From positions 1,984,001 to 2,048,000 of the forward strand of contig NZ_FOMK01000001.1 in the NCBI RefSeq assembly GCF_900112615.1: a DNA stretch of 64,000 nt. The letters run 5' to 3'. Position 1 is the stretch's first letter. Every line of letters starts with the position of its first letter. This DNA comes from Chitinophaga sp. CF118. Its GTDB lineage: Bacteria > Bacteroidota > Bacteroidia > Chitinophagales > Chitinophagaceae. The notes beneath the pieces were generated by a model that was not told the origin of the DNA, did not search any database, and saw nothing but the letters and a program-made list of their open reading frames with translations. Below are positions 17,876-25,974 of this stretch, piece by piece. Position numbers and translations under genes: made by a program.

Positions 17876-19495
17876 GTGAAGCACAACATTTGGCTATTAG
17901 CACTCTTATTGCCCTTTACACTAGTAAACGCCCAAAAAAAGGCCGATCGAAAAACACTGGGAAACCTTCAGGCCAGCATCTCTTACCTAGCCAGTGACGG
18001 GCTGGAAGGTCGCCTCACCGGTACCAAAGGCGAACAACTGGCTGCAACATATATTGCGGAACAGATGAAACAGGCCGGACTAAGCCCTAAAGGTAATGAC
18101 GGATACCTGCAAACCTTCCCCGTTAGCGAAAGCAGAATCATAGGAGATAAAAGCCTCCTGACAATGAACATCTCCAGTCTTACCCCCGGCGAAGAATTTA
18201 TTCCCCTCCCTTTCAGTGCAGAAAAAAGTGCTAAAGGTGATGTAATCCGGGACGTAAATGAACCAGACAATATATGGCTCGTGAATGTGAAAGAATTTGA
18301 AGTACAGCCACATGCAGAGCCGATAGAGGTATACCGGCAGTATGCACGCGAAGCCGCTAAAGCCAGTGCTACAGGAGTCGTTTTTTATAACGGCACAGAA
18401 ACCCCGGACGAAGTGAAAAAATGGCTTTCTTCTTCCAGCAAGCCACTTACGATACCCGTGGTATGGGTAAATAAAGATGTGAGTAAAACAATTTTGAAAG
18501 CAGAAGATCTTCATATCAATATCCGCGTGGCATTTAGTGCGACTAAACGTACCGGCACTAACGTAGTGGGATATATAGATAATAAAGCCCCCAATACCAT
18601 AGTAATAGGTGCACACTTTGACCATCTAGGTCATGGAGAAGATCATAATTCTCTGGCCCCAAACGAAAAAGCTATTTTCAATGGTGCTGATGATAATGCC
18701 AGCGGTACTGCGGCCCTGCTGGAACTGGCACGGCAGCTGAAAGGCTCCCGCTTTAGTAAGAACAACTTCCTGTTTGTAGCTTTCTCCGGTGAAGAACTGG
18801 GCCTCTTTGGTTCCAAATACTTCACAGAACATAGTGCCATAGATCCTGCCACATTCAATTACATGATCAATATGGACATGATAGGACGCCTGGATAGCTC
18901 AAAAGGCCTGCAGATAGGAGGTATCGGGACTTCTCCTTCCTGGTCGGCACTAATGCAGCAAACAGCACCGGAAGGAGTTCATCTTACTTACGATTCATCC
19001 GGCACTGGTCCATCTGACCATACTTCCTTTTACCGTAAAAATATCCCGGTATTGTTCTTCTTTACAGGCACCCATACTGATTATCACAAACCTACAGACG
19101 ATCCGGAAAAGATCAATTATGATGGGGAATTACGGGTGATCAAGATGGTATATAACATTGTAGGGAAAACCAACGATATGCCCAAACTGATATTCACAAA
19201 AACACGTGAATTACAGACTGGCATCAGCTCCAATCCACGATTTACAGTAACACTCGGCATCATGCCGGATTATACTTATCAGAAAACAGGTGTTAGGGTA
19301 GACGCAGTGTCTGATGGTAAAACTGCACAGAAAGCAGGATTGATCACCAACGATGTGATTGTACAACTGGGCCCCGTAGCTGTTTCCAACCTGGAAGATT
19401 ATATGAAGGCTCTTTCTTCCTTTAAAAAAGGGGATTCAACTACCGTTAAGATCAGAAGAGGCGAGACCGAAAAGGTATTTAATATCCGGTTTTAA
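17876..19495 (+). CDS. Secreted M28 metallopeptidase with PA and PDZ domains
   Basis: This 539-residue protein starts at GTG (17876) with a signal peptide (KHNIWLLALLLPFTLVNAQ). A PA-type insert (about residues 120-200) precedes the M28 catalytic core. Zinc ligands are visible in GAHFDHLG (about 245), NGADDNASGT, FSGEELGLFGS, NMDMIGRL and PSDHTSF. A C-terminal PDZ domain (about 440-539, starting NPRFTVTLGIMPDY) is present. The family comprises zinc aminopeptidases acting outside the cytoplasm. A lipoprotein gene follows 51 bases downstream. Confidence 0.93.
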   Translation: MKHNIWLLALLLPFTLVNAQKKADRKTLGNLQASISYLASDGLEGRLTGTKGEQLAATYIAEQMKQAGLSPKGNDGYLQTFPVSESRIIGDKSLLTMNISSLTPGEEFIPLPFSAEKSAKGDVIRDVNEPDNIWLVNVKEFEVQPHAEPIEVYRQYAREAAKASATGVVFYNGTETPDEVKKWLSSSSKPLTIPVVWVNKDVSKTILKAEDLHINIRVAFSATKRTGTNVVGYIDNKAPNTIVIGAHFDHLGHGEDHNSLAPNEKAIFNGADDNASGTAALLELARQLKGSRFSKNNFLFVAFSGEELGLFGSKYFTEHSAIDPATFNYMINMDMIGRLDSSKGLQIGGIGTSPSWSALMQQTAPEGVHLTYDSSGTGPSDHTSFYRKNIPVLFFFTGTHTDYHKPTDDPEKINYDGELRVIKMVYNIVGKTNDMPKLIFTKTRELQTGISSNPRFTVTLGIMPDYTYQKTGVRVDAVSDGKTAQKAGLITNDVIVQLGPVAVSNLEDYMKALSSFKKGDSTTVKIRRGETEKVFNIRF

Positions 19496-19546
19496 GAGGC
19501 ACAGCACTTTTTTTAATATCTTGCATCTCCATAACATAAATTTACC

Positions 19547-19942
19547 ATGCGTTGCATCCTCATTTTATTAACAGCCGCCCTGCTTTTTTCGTGTACTCAG
19601 TCACGTGATAGTAAGAACAGGGCAGCCTATGATATCATTACAGAAAAGTGCTACGTGATCCGGAATGTAAAACCGGTTAGCGGAGATCCGCTGGTAGATT
19701 CTGTAATGCAACGCAGCGCTGCAATAGTGAATTATCTTGAACGTCATGGCTTCAGTAAACACATAGCTGCGAAAGACAGTCTGCTGTTTCACCGTACCAA
19801 TGCACAGGAAGTAGTAATAGAATTACCTGCTCCGCAGGATGTATGGCAAGCAAATACAATCATTGTATTTGATCCTGAGAAAAACCCACTCTTTGTAAAT
19901 CTGCATAAAGACACTACACAGGTAGAACATTATATAAAATAA
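19547..19942 (+). CDS. Hypothetical lipoprotein, 131 aa
   Basis: The N-terminus MRCILILLTAALLFSCTQSR has a lipobox (LLFSC) just after a hydrophobic stretch, so it is likely a lipid-anchored envelope protein. The remaining 110 residues contain no recognised motif. It follows the M28 peptidase by about 50 bases and precedes nrtR by 21, so it may be cotranscribed with either. Confidence 0.7.
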   Translation: MRCILILLTAALLFSCTQSRDSKNRAAYDIITEKCYVIRNVKPVSGDPLVDSVMQRSAAIVNYLERHGFSKHIAAKDSLLFHRTNAQEVVIELPAPQDVWQANTIIVFDPEKNPLFVNLHKDTTQVEHYIK

Positions 19943-19963
19943 GCAGCAATTACCAATCTGAAC

Positions 19964-20650
19964 TTGGAACCAAAACAAAACATACGACTTTGTGTAGATG
20001 CTGTAGTATTCGGCTACACAGCAAAAGAAAGTATCTCAGTACTGCTCATCAAACGTACTATTCCACCCTTTATGCACCGCTGGGCACTCCCGGGAGGATT
20101 TGTGCTGGATGGTGAGACACTGGAAGAAGCCGTAACCAGGGAACTACATACCGAGGCTGGTGTGCATATCAATTACCTGGAACAGCTGTATACTTTTGGC
20201 CGTCCCGAACGCGATCCGCGCGGTAGGGTCGTGTCTGTTGCTTATTTCGGACTGGTAAATCCTACCAACTTCAAATTAGCTGCCAGTTCAGATGCAGAAG
20301 ATGCCCGCTGGTTTGATATCAAAAAACTGCCGGATCTCGCTTTCGATCATTCAGATGTAGTGGCCACTGCTGTAAAACGCCTGCGTAACAAAATAAGATA
20401 TGAGCCTATAGGCTTCGAACTCCTGGACCAGAAATTCCCCATTTCAGACCTGGAAAAATTATACGAAACCATCTTAGACCGCCCGATTGACCGACGCAAT
20501 TTCCAGAAAAAAATGAATCACTTAGGTATTCTCATGGGTCATAACGAGAAACAAAAACATCCCTCTGCAGGTAGGCCGGCAAAACTCTATAGCTTTAATG
20601 AAGAACAATATATCAAACTGAAACAGGAAGGAATTATCTTCGAAATATAG
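19964..20650 (+). CDS. nrtR: NrtR-type Nudix transcriptional regulator of NAD metabolism
   Basis: This 228-residue protein starts at TTG (19964). Residues ~10-150 are a Nudix domain. Its Nudix box (GGFVLDGETLEEAVTRELHT then EAGV) has the second-to-last acidic residue replaced (HTEAG, not xEExG), as in NrtR members that bind rather than hydrolyse ADP-ribose. The C-terminus (RRNFQKKMNHLGIL ... GRPAKLYSFN) is the winged helix typical of NrtR. Known NrtR proteins repress NAD-synthesis genes and let go when ADP-ribose rises. It lies directly upstream of nadM and nadV, and a matching promoter with a palindrome sits in front of nadM. Confidence 0.85.
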   Translation: MEPKQNIRLCVDAVVFGYTAKESISVLLIKRTIPPFMHRWALPGGFVLDGETLEEAVTRELHTEAGVHINYLEQLYTFGRPERDPRGRVVSVAYFGLVNPTNFKLAASSDAEDARWFDIKKLPDLAFDHSDVVATAVKRLRNKIRYEPIGFELLDQKFPISDLEKLYETILDRPIDRRNFQKKMNHLGILMGHNEKQKHPSAGRPAKLYSFNEEQYIKLKQEGIIFEI

Positions 20651-20693
20651 ACTCCAACACCACTGTTTCAAATATTTTATTTTTCTACAAACA

Positions 20694-20738
20694 TGAGGCT
20701 CCAAAAGGAATCCATCCTCATTGGATGTGTCTTTTAGG
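20694..20738 (+). promoter_or_regulatory. Structured stretch in the nrtR-nadM gap
   Basis: Nested complementary segments AAAAG/CTTTT (20703-20707 with 20731-20735) and CATCC/GGATG (20713-20717 with 20723-20727) are flanked by two copies of AGGCTCC. This could be a weak terminator of nrtR or an RNA leader, but the nadM transcript would begin downstream of it. Confidence 0.3.
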
Positions 20739-20801
20739 CTCCCCGTATACTTTGGCATTAGGGTCAATTTTCTTCATTTGTGTAAATATTACAAGATTTA
20801 T

Positions 20802-20833
20802 TTTGCTCATGTGTTATAACTTATATACATTTG
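20802..20833 (+). promoter_or_regulatory. nadM-nadV promoter with candidate NrtR operator
   Basis: TTTG (20802-20805), 20 bases, TACATTTG (20826-20833) is a perfect Bacteroidota promoter, 22 bases from the nadM ATG. Between the boxes lies the partial palindrome TGTTATAACTTATATACA (20812-20829). GTGTYATAA occurs twice, at 20811-20819 and 20833-20841, 22 bases apart. The position is ideal for repression by the adjacent NrtR. Confidence 0.65.
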
Positions 20834-20855
20834 TGTCATAAGTACGCAAACTACT

Positions 20856-21767
20856 ATGATCACGAACAAACCAACAGCAGTAATTATAGCACGGTTTCAG
20901 ACACCGGCCCTGCATGAGGGACATCTCTCCCTTATCAGACAGGTAAAACAAAAGCATAACCGGCTAATCATTGTTCTAGGTGTAAGCCCGGTGAAAGGCA
21001 GCCGCAAAAATCCATTGGACTATTACACCCGCGAAAGAATGTTGAAGCAACTCTTTTCAGATGTCATCATATTACCTCTCAGCGATCAGGCTATAGACAA
21101 AATATGGTCAAAGAAACTCGATGATCTGCTTTCAAATAATTTCCCACAGGAAACATTTGTATTGTACGGCAGCCGCGATAGTTTCATTCCATCCTATACC
21201 GGCAGGTTTCAGACAGAAGCACTCCCTCCTGTACAGGACTTCAATGCTACTGCGCAACGGGAAGCAATCTCCGATAAAGTATTTGATACCGAAGAATTTC
21301 GCGCCGGTGTGATCTACAATACATACAATCTCTTCCCTAAAGTATATCCAACGGTAGATATCGCACTGTTCCGTCAGCAACGCAAACAATTACTTCTTGG
21401 TCGTAAGCCCAATGAACTGTCATGGCGATTGCCAGGTGGCTTTGCAGATCCCACCGATGATAGTTTTGAAATGGCTGCCCGCCGCGAACTCCGGGAAGAA
21501 TGCGGAGAAATAGAAGCAGGCCCTATGCAATTTGAATTATCGATGCTGGTAGACGACTGGCGCTATCGTCCGGAGGTAGATAAGATTATCACAACTCTCT
21601 TCAGCACAGATCTCGTGTTTGGAGAACCTGTTGCGGCAGACGATCTCGCGGCCATGCGCTGGGTAGATGTGAACAACATTCCCCAATTGATAACACAGGG
21701 AGAAATAGTAAGCACGCATATCCCACTACTGAAAAAATTAGCTGAAAAATATTCTACAAACGATTAA
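20856..21767 (+). CDS. nadM: Bifunctional NMN adenylyltransferase / Nudix hydrolase (NadM-Nudix)
   Basis: This 303-residue protein has an N-terminal nucleotidyltransferase fold with ARFQTPALHEGH (HxGH at residues 20-23) and the K/R-rich GSRKNPLDYYTRERM loop. A Nudix domain follows, with the box at about residues 195-218 (RRELREECGE end, GGFADPTDDS start). The first domain joins NMN and ATP to give NAD+; the Nudix part of known bifunctional enzymes hydrolyses ADP-ribose. That links the enzyme to the ADP-ribose-sensing NrtR upstream. nadV follows 11 bases downstream, so both steps of nicotinamide salvage are together. Confidence 0.9.
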   Translation: MITNKPTAVIIARFQTPALHEGHLSLIRQVKQKHNRLIIVLGVSPVKGSRKNPLDYYTRERMLKQLFSDVIILPLSDQAIDKIWSKKLDDLLSNNFPQETFVLYGSRDSFIPSYTGRFQTEALPPVQDFNATAQREAISDKVFDTEEFRAGVIYNTYNLFPKVYPTVDIALFRQQRKQLLLGRKPNELSWRLPGGFADPTDDSFEMAARRELREECGEIEAGPMQFELSMLVDDWRYRPEVDKIITTLFSTDLVFGEPVAADDLAAMRWVDVNNIPQLITQGEIVSTHIPLLKKLAEKYSTND

Positions 21768-21778
21768 AATAAGGAATC

Positions 21779-23194
21779 ATGACAAAGGAAAACATCATTC
21801 TCTTAGCCGACGCCTACAAATACTCTCACCACAAACTCTACATACCCGGAACTGAATATATCTATTCCTACCTGGAAAGCCGTGGCGGTAAATTTGAAGA
21901 AACAGTTTTCTACGGATTACAGTACCTCCTGATGGAATATCTGCAGGGGGCCGTTATTACCAAAGAAAAAATTGATGAGGCAGAAGCGACCTTACTGGAA
22001 GTATTTGACCGCAACGATATCTTCGACCGCAGCAAATTCGAATACATTATAGAAAAACACGGGGGCCGTTTACCAGTACGTATCAGAGCTGTACCGGAAG
22101 GAACCGTAACATCCATACGCAATGTGCTGATGACGATTGAGAATACAGATCCTGCCTGTTTCTGGCTTACCAATTTCCTGGAAACACTTCTGATGCAAGT
22201 ATGGTATCCCTGCACCGTAGCTACACTTTCAAGAGAAATAAAAAAGGTAGTGCAGCATTATTATACTGAAACTGCCAGTCCTGAGGCCTTTGCTGGGATC
22301 GACTTTGTACTGAATGACTTTGGCTTTCGCGGAGCCAGTTCAGTGGAAGGTGCAGGACTAGGCGGCAGCGCTCATCTGATCAACTTTGCTGGTAGCGATA
22401 CCCTTATCGGATCTACTTACGCTAAACGTTATTATAATGCACCGGTAGCTCCGGGATTATCTATCCCTGCTACAGAACACTCTATTGTTACTCTGCTCGG
22501 TGAAAAAGGAGAACTGGAAATATTCCGTCATATTCTGAATACATTTCCCACCGGTACTATCGCATGTGTATCCGATTCTTACAATATCCTCCGCGCCTGC
22601 GAAGAATATTGGGGTACTGAGCTGAAAGAACAAATCCTCAGTCGTAAAGGAACGCTGGTAATACGCCCCGATAGCGGTGATGCTGTACAGACACTCCTGA
22701 GAATGTTCGACATCCTCATGCAGAAATTCGGTTTTACAGTCAACGAAAAAGGGTACAAAGTTTTACCTCCGCAGGTAAGAGTTATCCAGGGAGATGGAAT
22801 CAGTTACTCTTCTATTCCTACCATTTATGCGGCTTTACAGAAAGCCGGAATCAGTGCAGAGAACCTGGCATTGGGGATGGGCGGAGCCTTACTGCAACGC
22901 GTTAATCGTGACACACAGGAATTCGCGCTTAAATGTTCTTATGCCCAGGTAAATGGCAAAGAAATCAACGTACAGAAAAATCCGCTGGAACTTGATGCTA
23001 ATGGTAACACACGTATTTCTTTCAAGAAATCAAAATATGGTAAACAAAAGCTGGTAAGAGAAAACGGTATCTTCAAATCATACTCCGTAAATGAAGCCCC
23101 ACAATTGCCCGACGAACTGGTAACTGTTTTCGAAAACGGCGAAATCAAACAACAATATACTTTTGACGAGATAAAGAAACGAGCTTTAATCTGA
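21779..23194 (+). CDS. nadV: Nicotinamide phosphoribosyltransferase (NadV/NAMPT)
   Basis: This 471-residue protein opens MTKENIILLADAYKYSHHKL, characteristic of NAMPT, and contains FGFRGASSVEGAGLGGSAHL, SIPATEHSI and VIRPDSGDAVQTL, the phosphoribosyl-binding and active-site segments. It makes NMN from nicotinamide and PRPP, which NadM then turns into NAD+. It is 11 bases after nadM and in one operon with it. A terminator follows 30 bases after the stop. Confidence 0.95.
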   Translation: MTKENIILLADAYKYSHHKLYIPGTEYIYSYLESRGGKFEETVFYGLQYLLMEYLQGAVITKEKIDEAEATLLEVFDRNDIFDRSKFEYIIEKHGGRLPVRIRAVPEGTVTSIRNVLMTIENTDPACFWLTNFLETLLMQVWYPCTVATLSREIKKVVQHYYTETASPEAFAGIDFVLNDFGFRGASSVEGAGLGGSAHLINFAGSDTLIGSTYAKRYYNAPVAPGLSIPATEHSIVTLLGEKGELEIFRHILNTFPTGTIACVSDSYNILRACEEYWGTELKEQILSRKGTLVIRPDSGDAVQTLLRMFDILMQKFGFTVNEKGYKVLPPQVRVIQGDGISYSSIPTIYAALQKAGISAENLALGMGGALLQRVNRDTQEFALKCSYAQVNGKEINVQKNPLELDANGNTRISFKKSKYGKQKLVRENGIFKSYSVNEAPQLPDELVTVFENGEIKQQYTFDEIKKRALI

Positions 23195-23224
23195 TTCATC
23201 ACCATCATTTGTCCCCCTCTTTGT

Positions 23225-23263
23225 ATGCTGTCTCCGGCCTTCCGGAAGACAGCATCTTTTTTT
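23225..23263 (+). terminator. Terminator after nadV
   Basis: Arms ATGCTGTCT (23225-23233) and AGACAGCAT (23247-23255) enclose an inner CCGG/CCGG stem with one bulged A. Seven or eight T follow. It suggests that the next gene is not simply read through from nadV. Confidence 0.8.
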
Positions 23264-23288
23264 ACGATACGATTTGTATTTTACAGGC

Positions 23289-24836
23289 ATGTTTATATTA
23301 ATTCCTGGCCGACATCATCTACTTACTGATTTCCAGTTCAAATATCTTAACAGGCTCGTACAACGCAGTATGGAAGGAGAGCCGGATATCCAGGGCACAG
23401 CCTTGCCGCAAACAGCTATCACAGCCATTATATTTGCCGTTACCTCCTCTAATCACCTGGGTACAAAACGTAATCCTGTCCCGTTTTATCTCCGGGCCAT
23501 GACCATTCAGGAATTTTCCAGCTACCTTGATGTACCTGTTTTTGTATATGGGATTGATGACGTAGGTATCATTCCCAACTTTGCCGGATATACGGTTAAA
23601 ACAATCCGTCACAATAGCGAAGGGCTACATCAGTTAACGCCGGAAAATACAGTAGTGATCTGCTCCACACCGGTAAAAGATATGTATACGGAACAAGGCT
23701 ATCGCGTGCTTCCAGCCGAATGGGATATTACTGCCAACAAGTACACACAACCATTACCCTGGGATATCGTACAACTGATCGTAAAGGCCGATAACTGGAA
23801 GAAAGATCAACAGATCCTTGATCTCATGCATCCCGCTGCTTTTAAAATCTGGAATCAATATAATATCGGAGAGAAAGTACGGCACATCCTGAAAGATCCT
23901 ATTATAGGGGCAGATGGTGATCTCACTGCCACACGTGATTACAATGCATACGTTCATCAGATGGATGAGATTGCTGCTCTCAAATACCAGGAAACAGCGC
24001 CTTATATCAATCCCGGTAAAATAGGGGATATCGGCTGCGCTGCGGGTTCCTGGATAAAAATAGGCAGTGAGGATGAACGCCTGCATGAATGTGACTTTTA
24101 CGGAGTAGAGGTATCCCGTCACCTGTTCGACATCTGCCTGCAACGTAAACATAATGGGGACTTTGCCAATCCGTCCGTATTCTTTTCCCAGAAGAATGCA
24201 GTGACAAGTCTGGTATTCGATGCGGGTAGTATGAATACGATTCACACGTCTTCACTTACACACGAAATAGAATCTTATGGCAGCCGGGCGGACCTGCTGG
24301 AATTTATTAATAATCGCTACCAGGAACTGGCACCGGGAGGTGTATGGATTAACCGGGATGTAGTAGGGCCGGACAACAAAGAAGAGATTGTTTTATTATG
24401 GCTGAATGATACTGACGGAGAAAATTCTTCAACAGATCTTGAGCTACTTTCTACCCGCGCATTATTCACCCGTTTTGCGCAGGACTTCCGTCATCATGAA
24501 GGATATCAACTGCCCTATGAATGGGTAACCATTGATGGTGAAACTTATTGCCGGTTAAGTATGCAGGATGCCTGCGAGTTTCTGTTTACAAAAGATTATA
24601 AAGATAACTGGTTGAGTGAGATGCATGAAACATTCTGCTTCTGGAATTTTGCTGACTGGCAACAGGCATTAGAAACAGCAGGCTTCCGTGTAGATAAATT
24701 ATCTAAGCCTTATCGTAATGAGTGGATTGTACAGAACCGTTTGGAAGGGAAGACGAAGTTGTTCCGTCAATCAGATGGAGGTTTGGAAGTGATTCCTTTT
24801 CCGGTATCACATATGTTGATGCTGGCGCGGAAATAA
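23289..24836 (+). CDS. Fusion of a degenerate NMNAT-like nucleotidyltransferase fold and a SAM methyltransferase
   Basis: This 515-residue protein starts at ATG 23289 (a TTG five codons earlier is possible). Residues 1-130 line up with NadM of the same window: FILIPGRHHLLTDFQ faces the VIIARFQ...HEGH start, and NHLGTKRNPVPFYLRAM faces VKGSRKNPLDYYTRERM. The catalytic HxGH is lost (TDFQ). Near residue 250 comes a Rossmann methyltransferase motif, IGDIGCAAGSW, and then YGVEVS. The protein thus appears to join a nucleotide-binding remnant to a methyltransferase. The substrate is unknown. A terminator separates it from nadV, and its 3' end overlaps the convergent Abi gene. Confidence 0.75.
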   Translation: MFILIPGRHHLLTDFQFKYLNRLVQRSMEGEPDIQGTALPQTAITAIIFAVTSSNHLGTKRNPVPFYLRAMTIQEFSSYLDVPVFVYGIDDVGIIPNFAGYTVKTIRHNSEGLHQLTPENTVVICSTPVKDMYTEQGYRVLPAEWDITANKYTQPLPWDIVQLIVKADNWKKDQQILDLMHPAAFKIWNQYNIGEKVRHILKDPIIGADGDLTATRDYNAYVHQMDEIAALKYQETAPYINPGKIGDIGCAAGSWIKIGSEDERLHECDFYGVEVSRHLFDICLQRKHNGDFANPSVFFSQKNAVTSLVFDAGSMNTIHTSSLTHEIESYGSRADLLEFINNRYQELAPGGVWINRDVVGPDNKEEIVLLWLNDTDGENSSTDLELLSTRALFTRFAQDFRHHEGYQLPYEWVTIDGETYCRLSMQDACEFLFTKDYKDNWLSEMHETFCFWNFADWQQALETAGFRVDKLSKPYRNEWIVQNRLEGKTKLFRQSDGGLEVIPFPVSHMLMLARK

Positions 24837-25749
24837 TCTGCCAGAGATCTTCTGTTTCCCAACCAGGAACAAAGCCCATTCGATTGAGATCAATACTGGG
24901 GTATCTGCCCACTAATCTTTTAAGTTTAGCATTAAAATTATTGTCAGGATTAGCAGTCTGTAAAAGGTAGCACACAACACATAATTGATAATATAAATGC
25001 TGGTTTAACTGGCCAGCAACAGGAGGAACATTTTTTATCCAAGGCAATTTTGGGTCGCACATTTCCTTTGGTGGAAAATTGAATACACGATAACAAACTC
25101 TTGAATGATGGGCACAAAAATTCCTTAACGCAGATACAACCTGCATCCAGCTCTGGAGCCATGCATCTGCTGGAAGTCTATAAATTTTTGCGATGCGTCT
25201 TTTTTCAGGTATGTCTTTATGAATGTTACCATAAATTTTGGATAATGTGCCTAAAGAAAGTACCTGCATTGTCTTCCAGGCCGGTGGATGTTCAGCTTTC
25301 CCATATTTTCGGTCATGATGTTTTACAAAATCTTCTTTAGATCTGTCCAACTCAATATTTATAGTTTCTATAGTAGTATTCAATGTGTCTTCACTAAACA
25401 CAAGCGTAGGATCTGAGAACCAGGTTGGGCCATGGTTTCCTGACATTTCATTAACCATTACAGATCGAAAAGATACTTCTATACGTTCTATTGCATCCAG
25501 CAATAAAAATCTTAACTCCCGGTCAAAATTATATAACTCCATTATTTGTTCTAATGTAGTTCCAGGAATAAAAGTATGCTCCACCGGATCATTTTGAAAA
25601 ACCTGCCAATATCCAGCTAAGCGATAATATCCTATGTGTTGAAGAAATTGGGATATATCAACTGGGTTATTAATAATTAAACCCCGCCCCTGCAAAAGGG
25701 CAATTTGATCTTCAATGGACGTAGATAGTTTGGTATAAGGAGTAACCAT
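24703..25749 (-). CDS. Abi_2 (AbiD/AbiF-type) abortive-infection protein with HEPN motif
   Basis: This 348-residue protein matches Abi_2: LQHIGYYRLAGYWQVF near residue 38, the central FDRELRFLLLDAIERIEVS, and ALRNFCAHHSRVCY around 210. The last contains the R-x4-H motif of HEPN ribonucleases. Known relatives block phage growth, presumably by RNA cleavage. The last ~45 residues are encoded opposite the end of the methyltransferase gene (134 bp overlap, 24703-24836) and look low-complexity, so the stop may have been shifted by rearrangement. A hairpin followed by seven T lies directly before the start codon. Confidence 0.88.
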   Translation of the reverse strand: MVTPYTKLSTSIEDQIALLQGRGLIINNPVDISQFLQHIGYYRLAGYWQVFQNDPVEHTFIPGTTLEQIMELYNFDRELRFLLLDAIERIEVSFRSVMVNEMSGNHGPTWFSDPTLVFSEDTLNTTIETINIELDRSKEDFVKHHDRKYGKAEHPPAWKTMQVLSLGTLSKIYGNIHKDIPEKRRIAKIYRLPADAWLQSWMQVVSALRNFCAHHSRVCYRVFNFPPKEMCDPKLPWIKNVPPVAGQLNQHLYYQLCVVCYLLQTANPDNNFNAKLKRLVGRYPSIDLNRMGFVPGWETEDLWQIISAPASTYVIPEKESLPNLHLIDGTTSSSLPNGSVQSTHYDKA

Positions 25750-25798
25750 AAAAAAATGCCCCGCCTGGGTGCGCTGTTCTTAAGGGAAGCGTGGCGGG
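25750..25798 (-). ncRNA. Candidate structured leader/ncRNA of the Abi_2 gene
   Basis: On the minus strand, CCCGCC (25798-25793) pairs with GGCGGG (25765-25760), with inner AGCG/CGCT pairs, and is followed by CATTTTTTT and then the Abi ATG. So a terminator-shaped hairpin ends exactly where translation begins. As I recall, a structured RNA called the abiF motif has been described near Abi_2-type genes; this could be a member. A possible -7 box TAACTTTA lies just upstream. The fit to that motif was not tested. Confidence 0.45.
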
Positions 25799-25902
25799 TA
25801 CTGTCATAATAAAGTTAGAGAGAAATTATAAAATAAAAAAATAAAATTTGCTTTTAAATCAGAATAAATAAACCCATAACCATTTGATTATCAAAATGAT
25901 AA

Positions 25903-25926
25903 AGCCGGAGTAGGAATACTCCGGCT
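25903..25926 (-). terminator. Hairpin after the RND efflux operon
   Basis: A perfect 10-bp stem (25903-25912 with 25917-25926) with a 4-base loop, 49 bases after the pump's stop. The following T tract on the minus strand is weak (TTATCATTTTG). Confidence 0.55.
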
Positions 25927-25974
25927 ATTTACCTAAACCTACAACTGTTACACTGTTAGAGTAACGAATATCTT

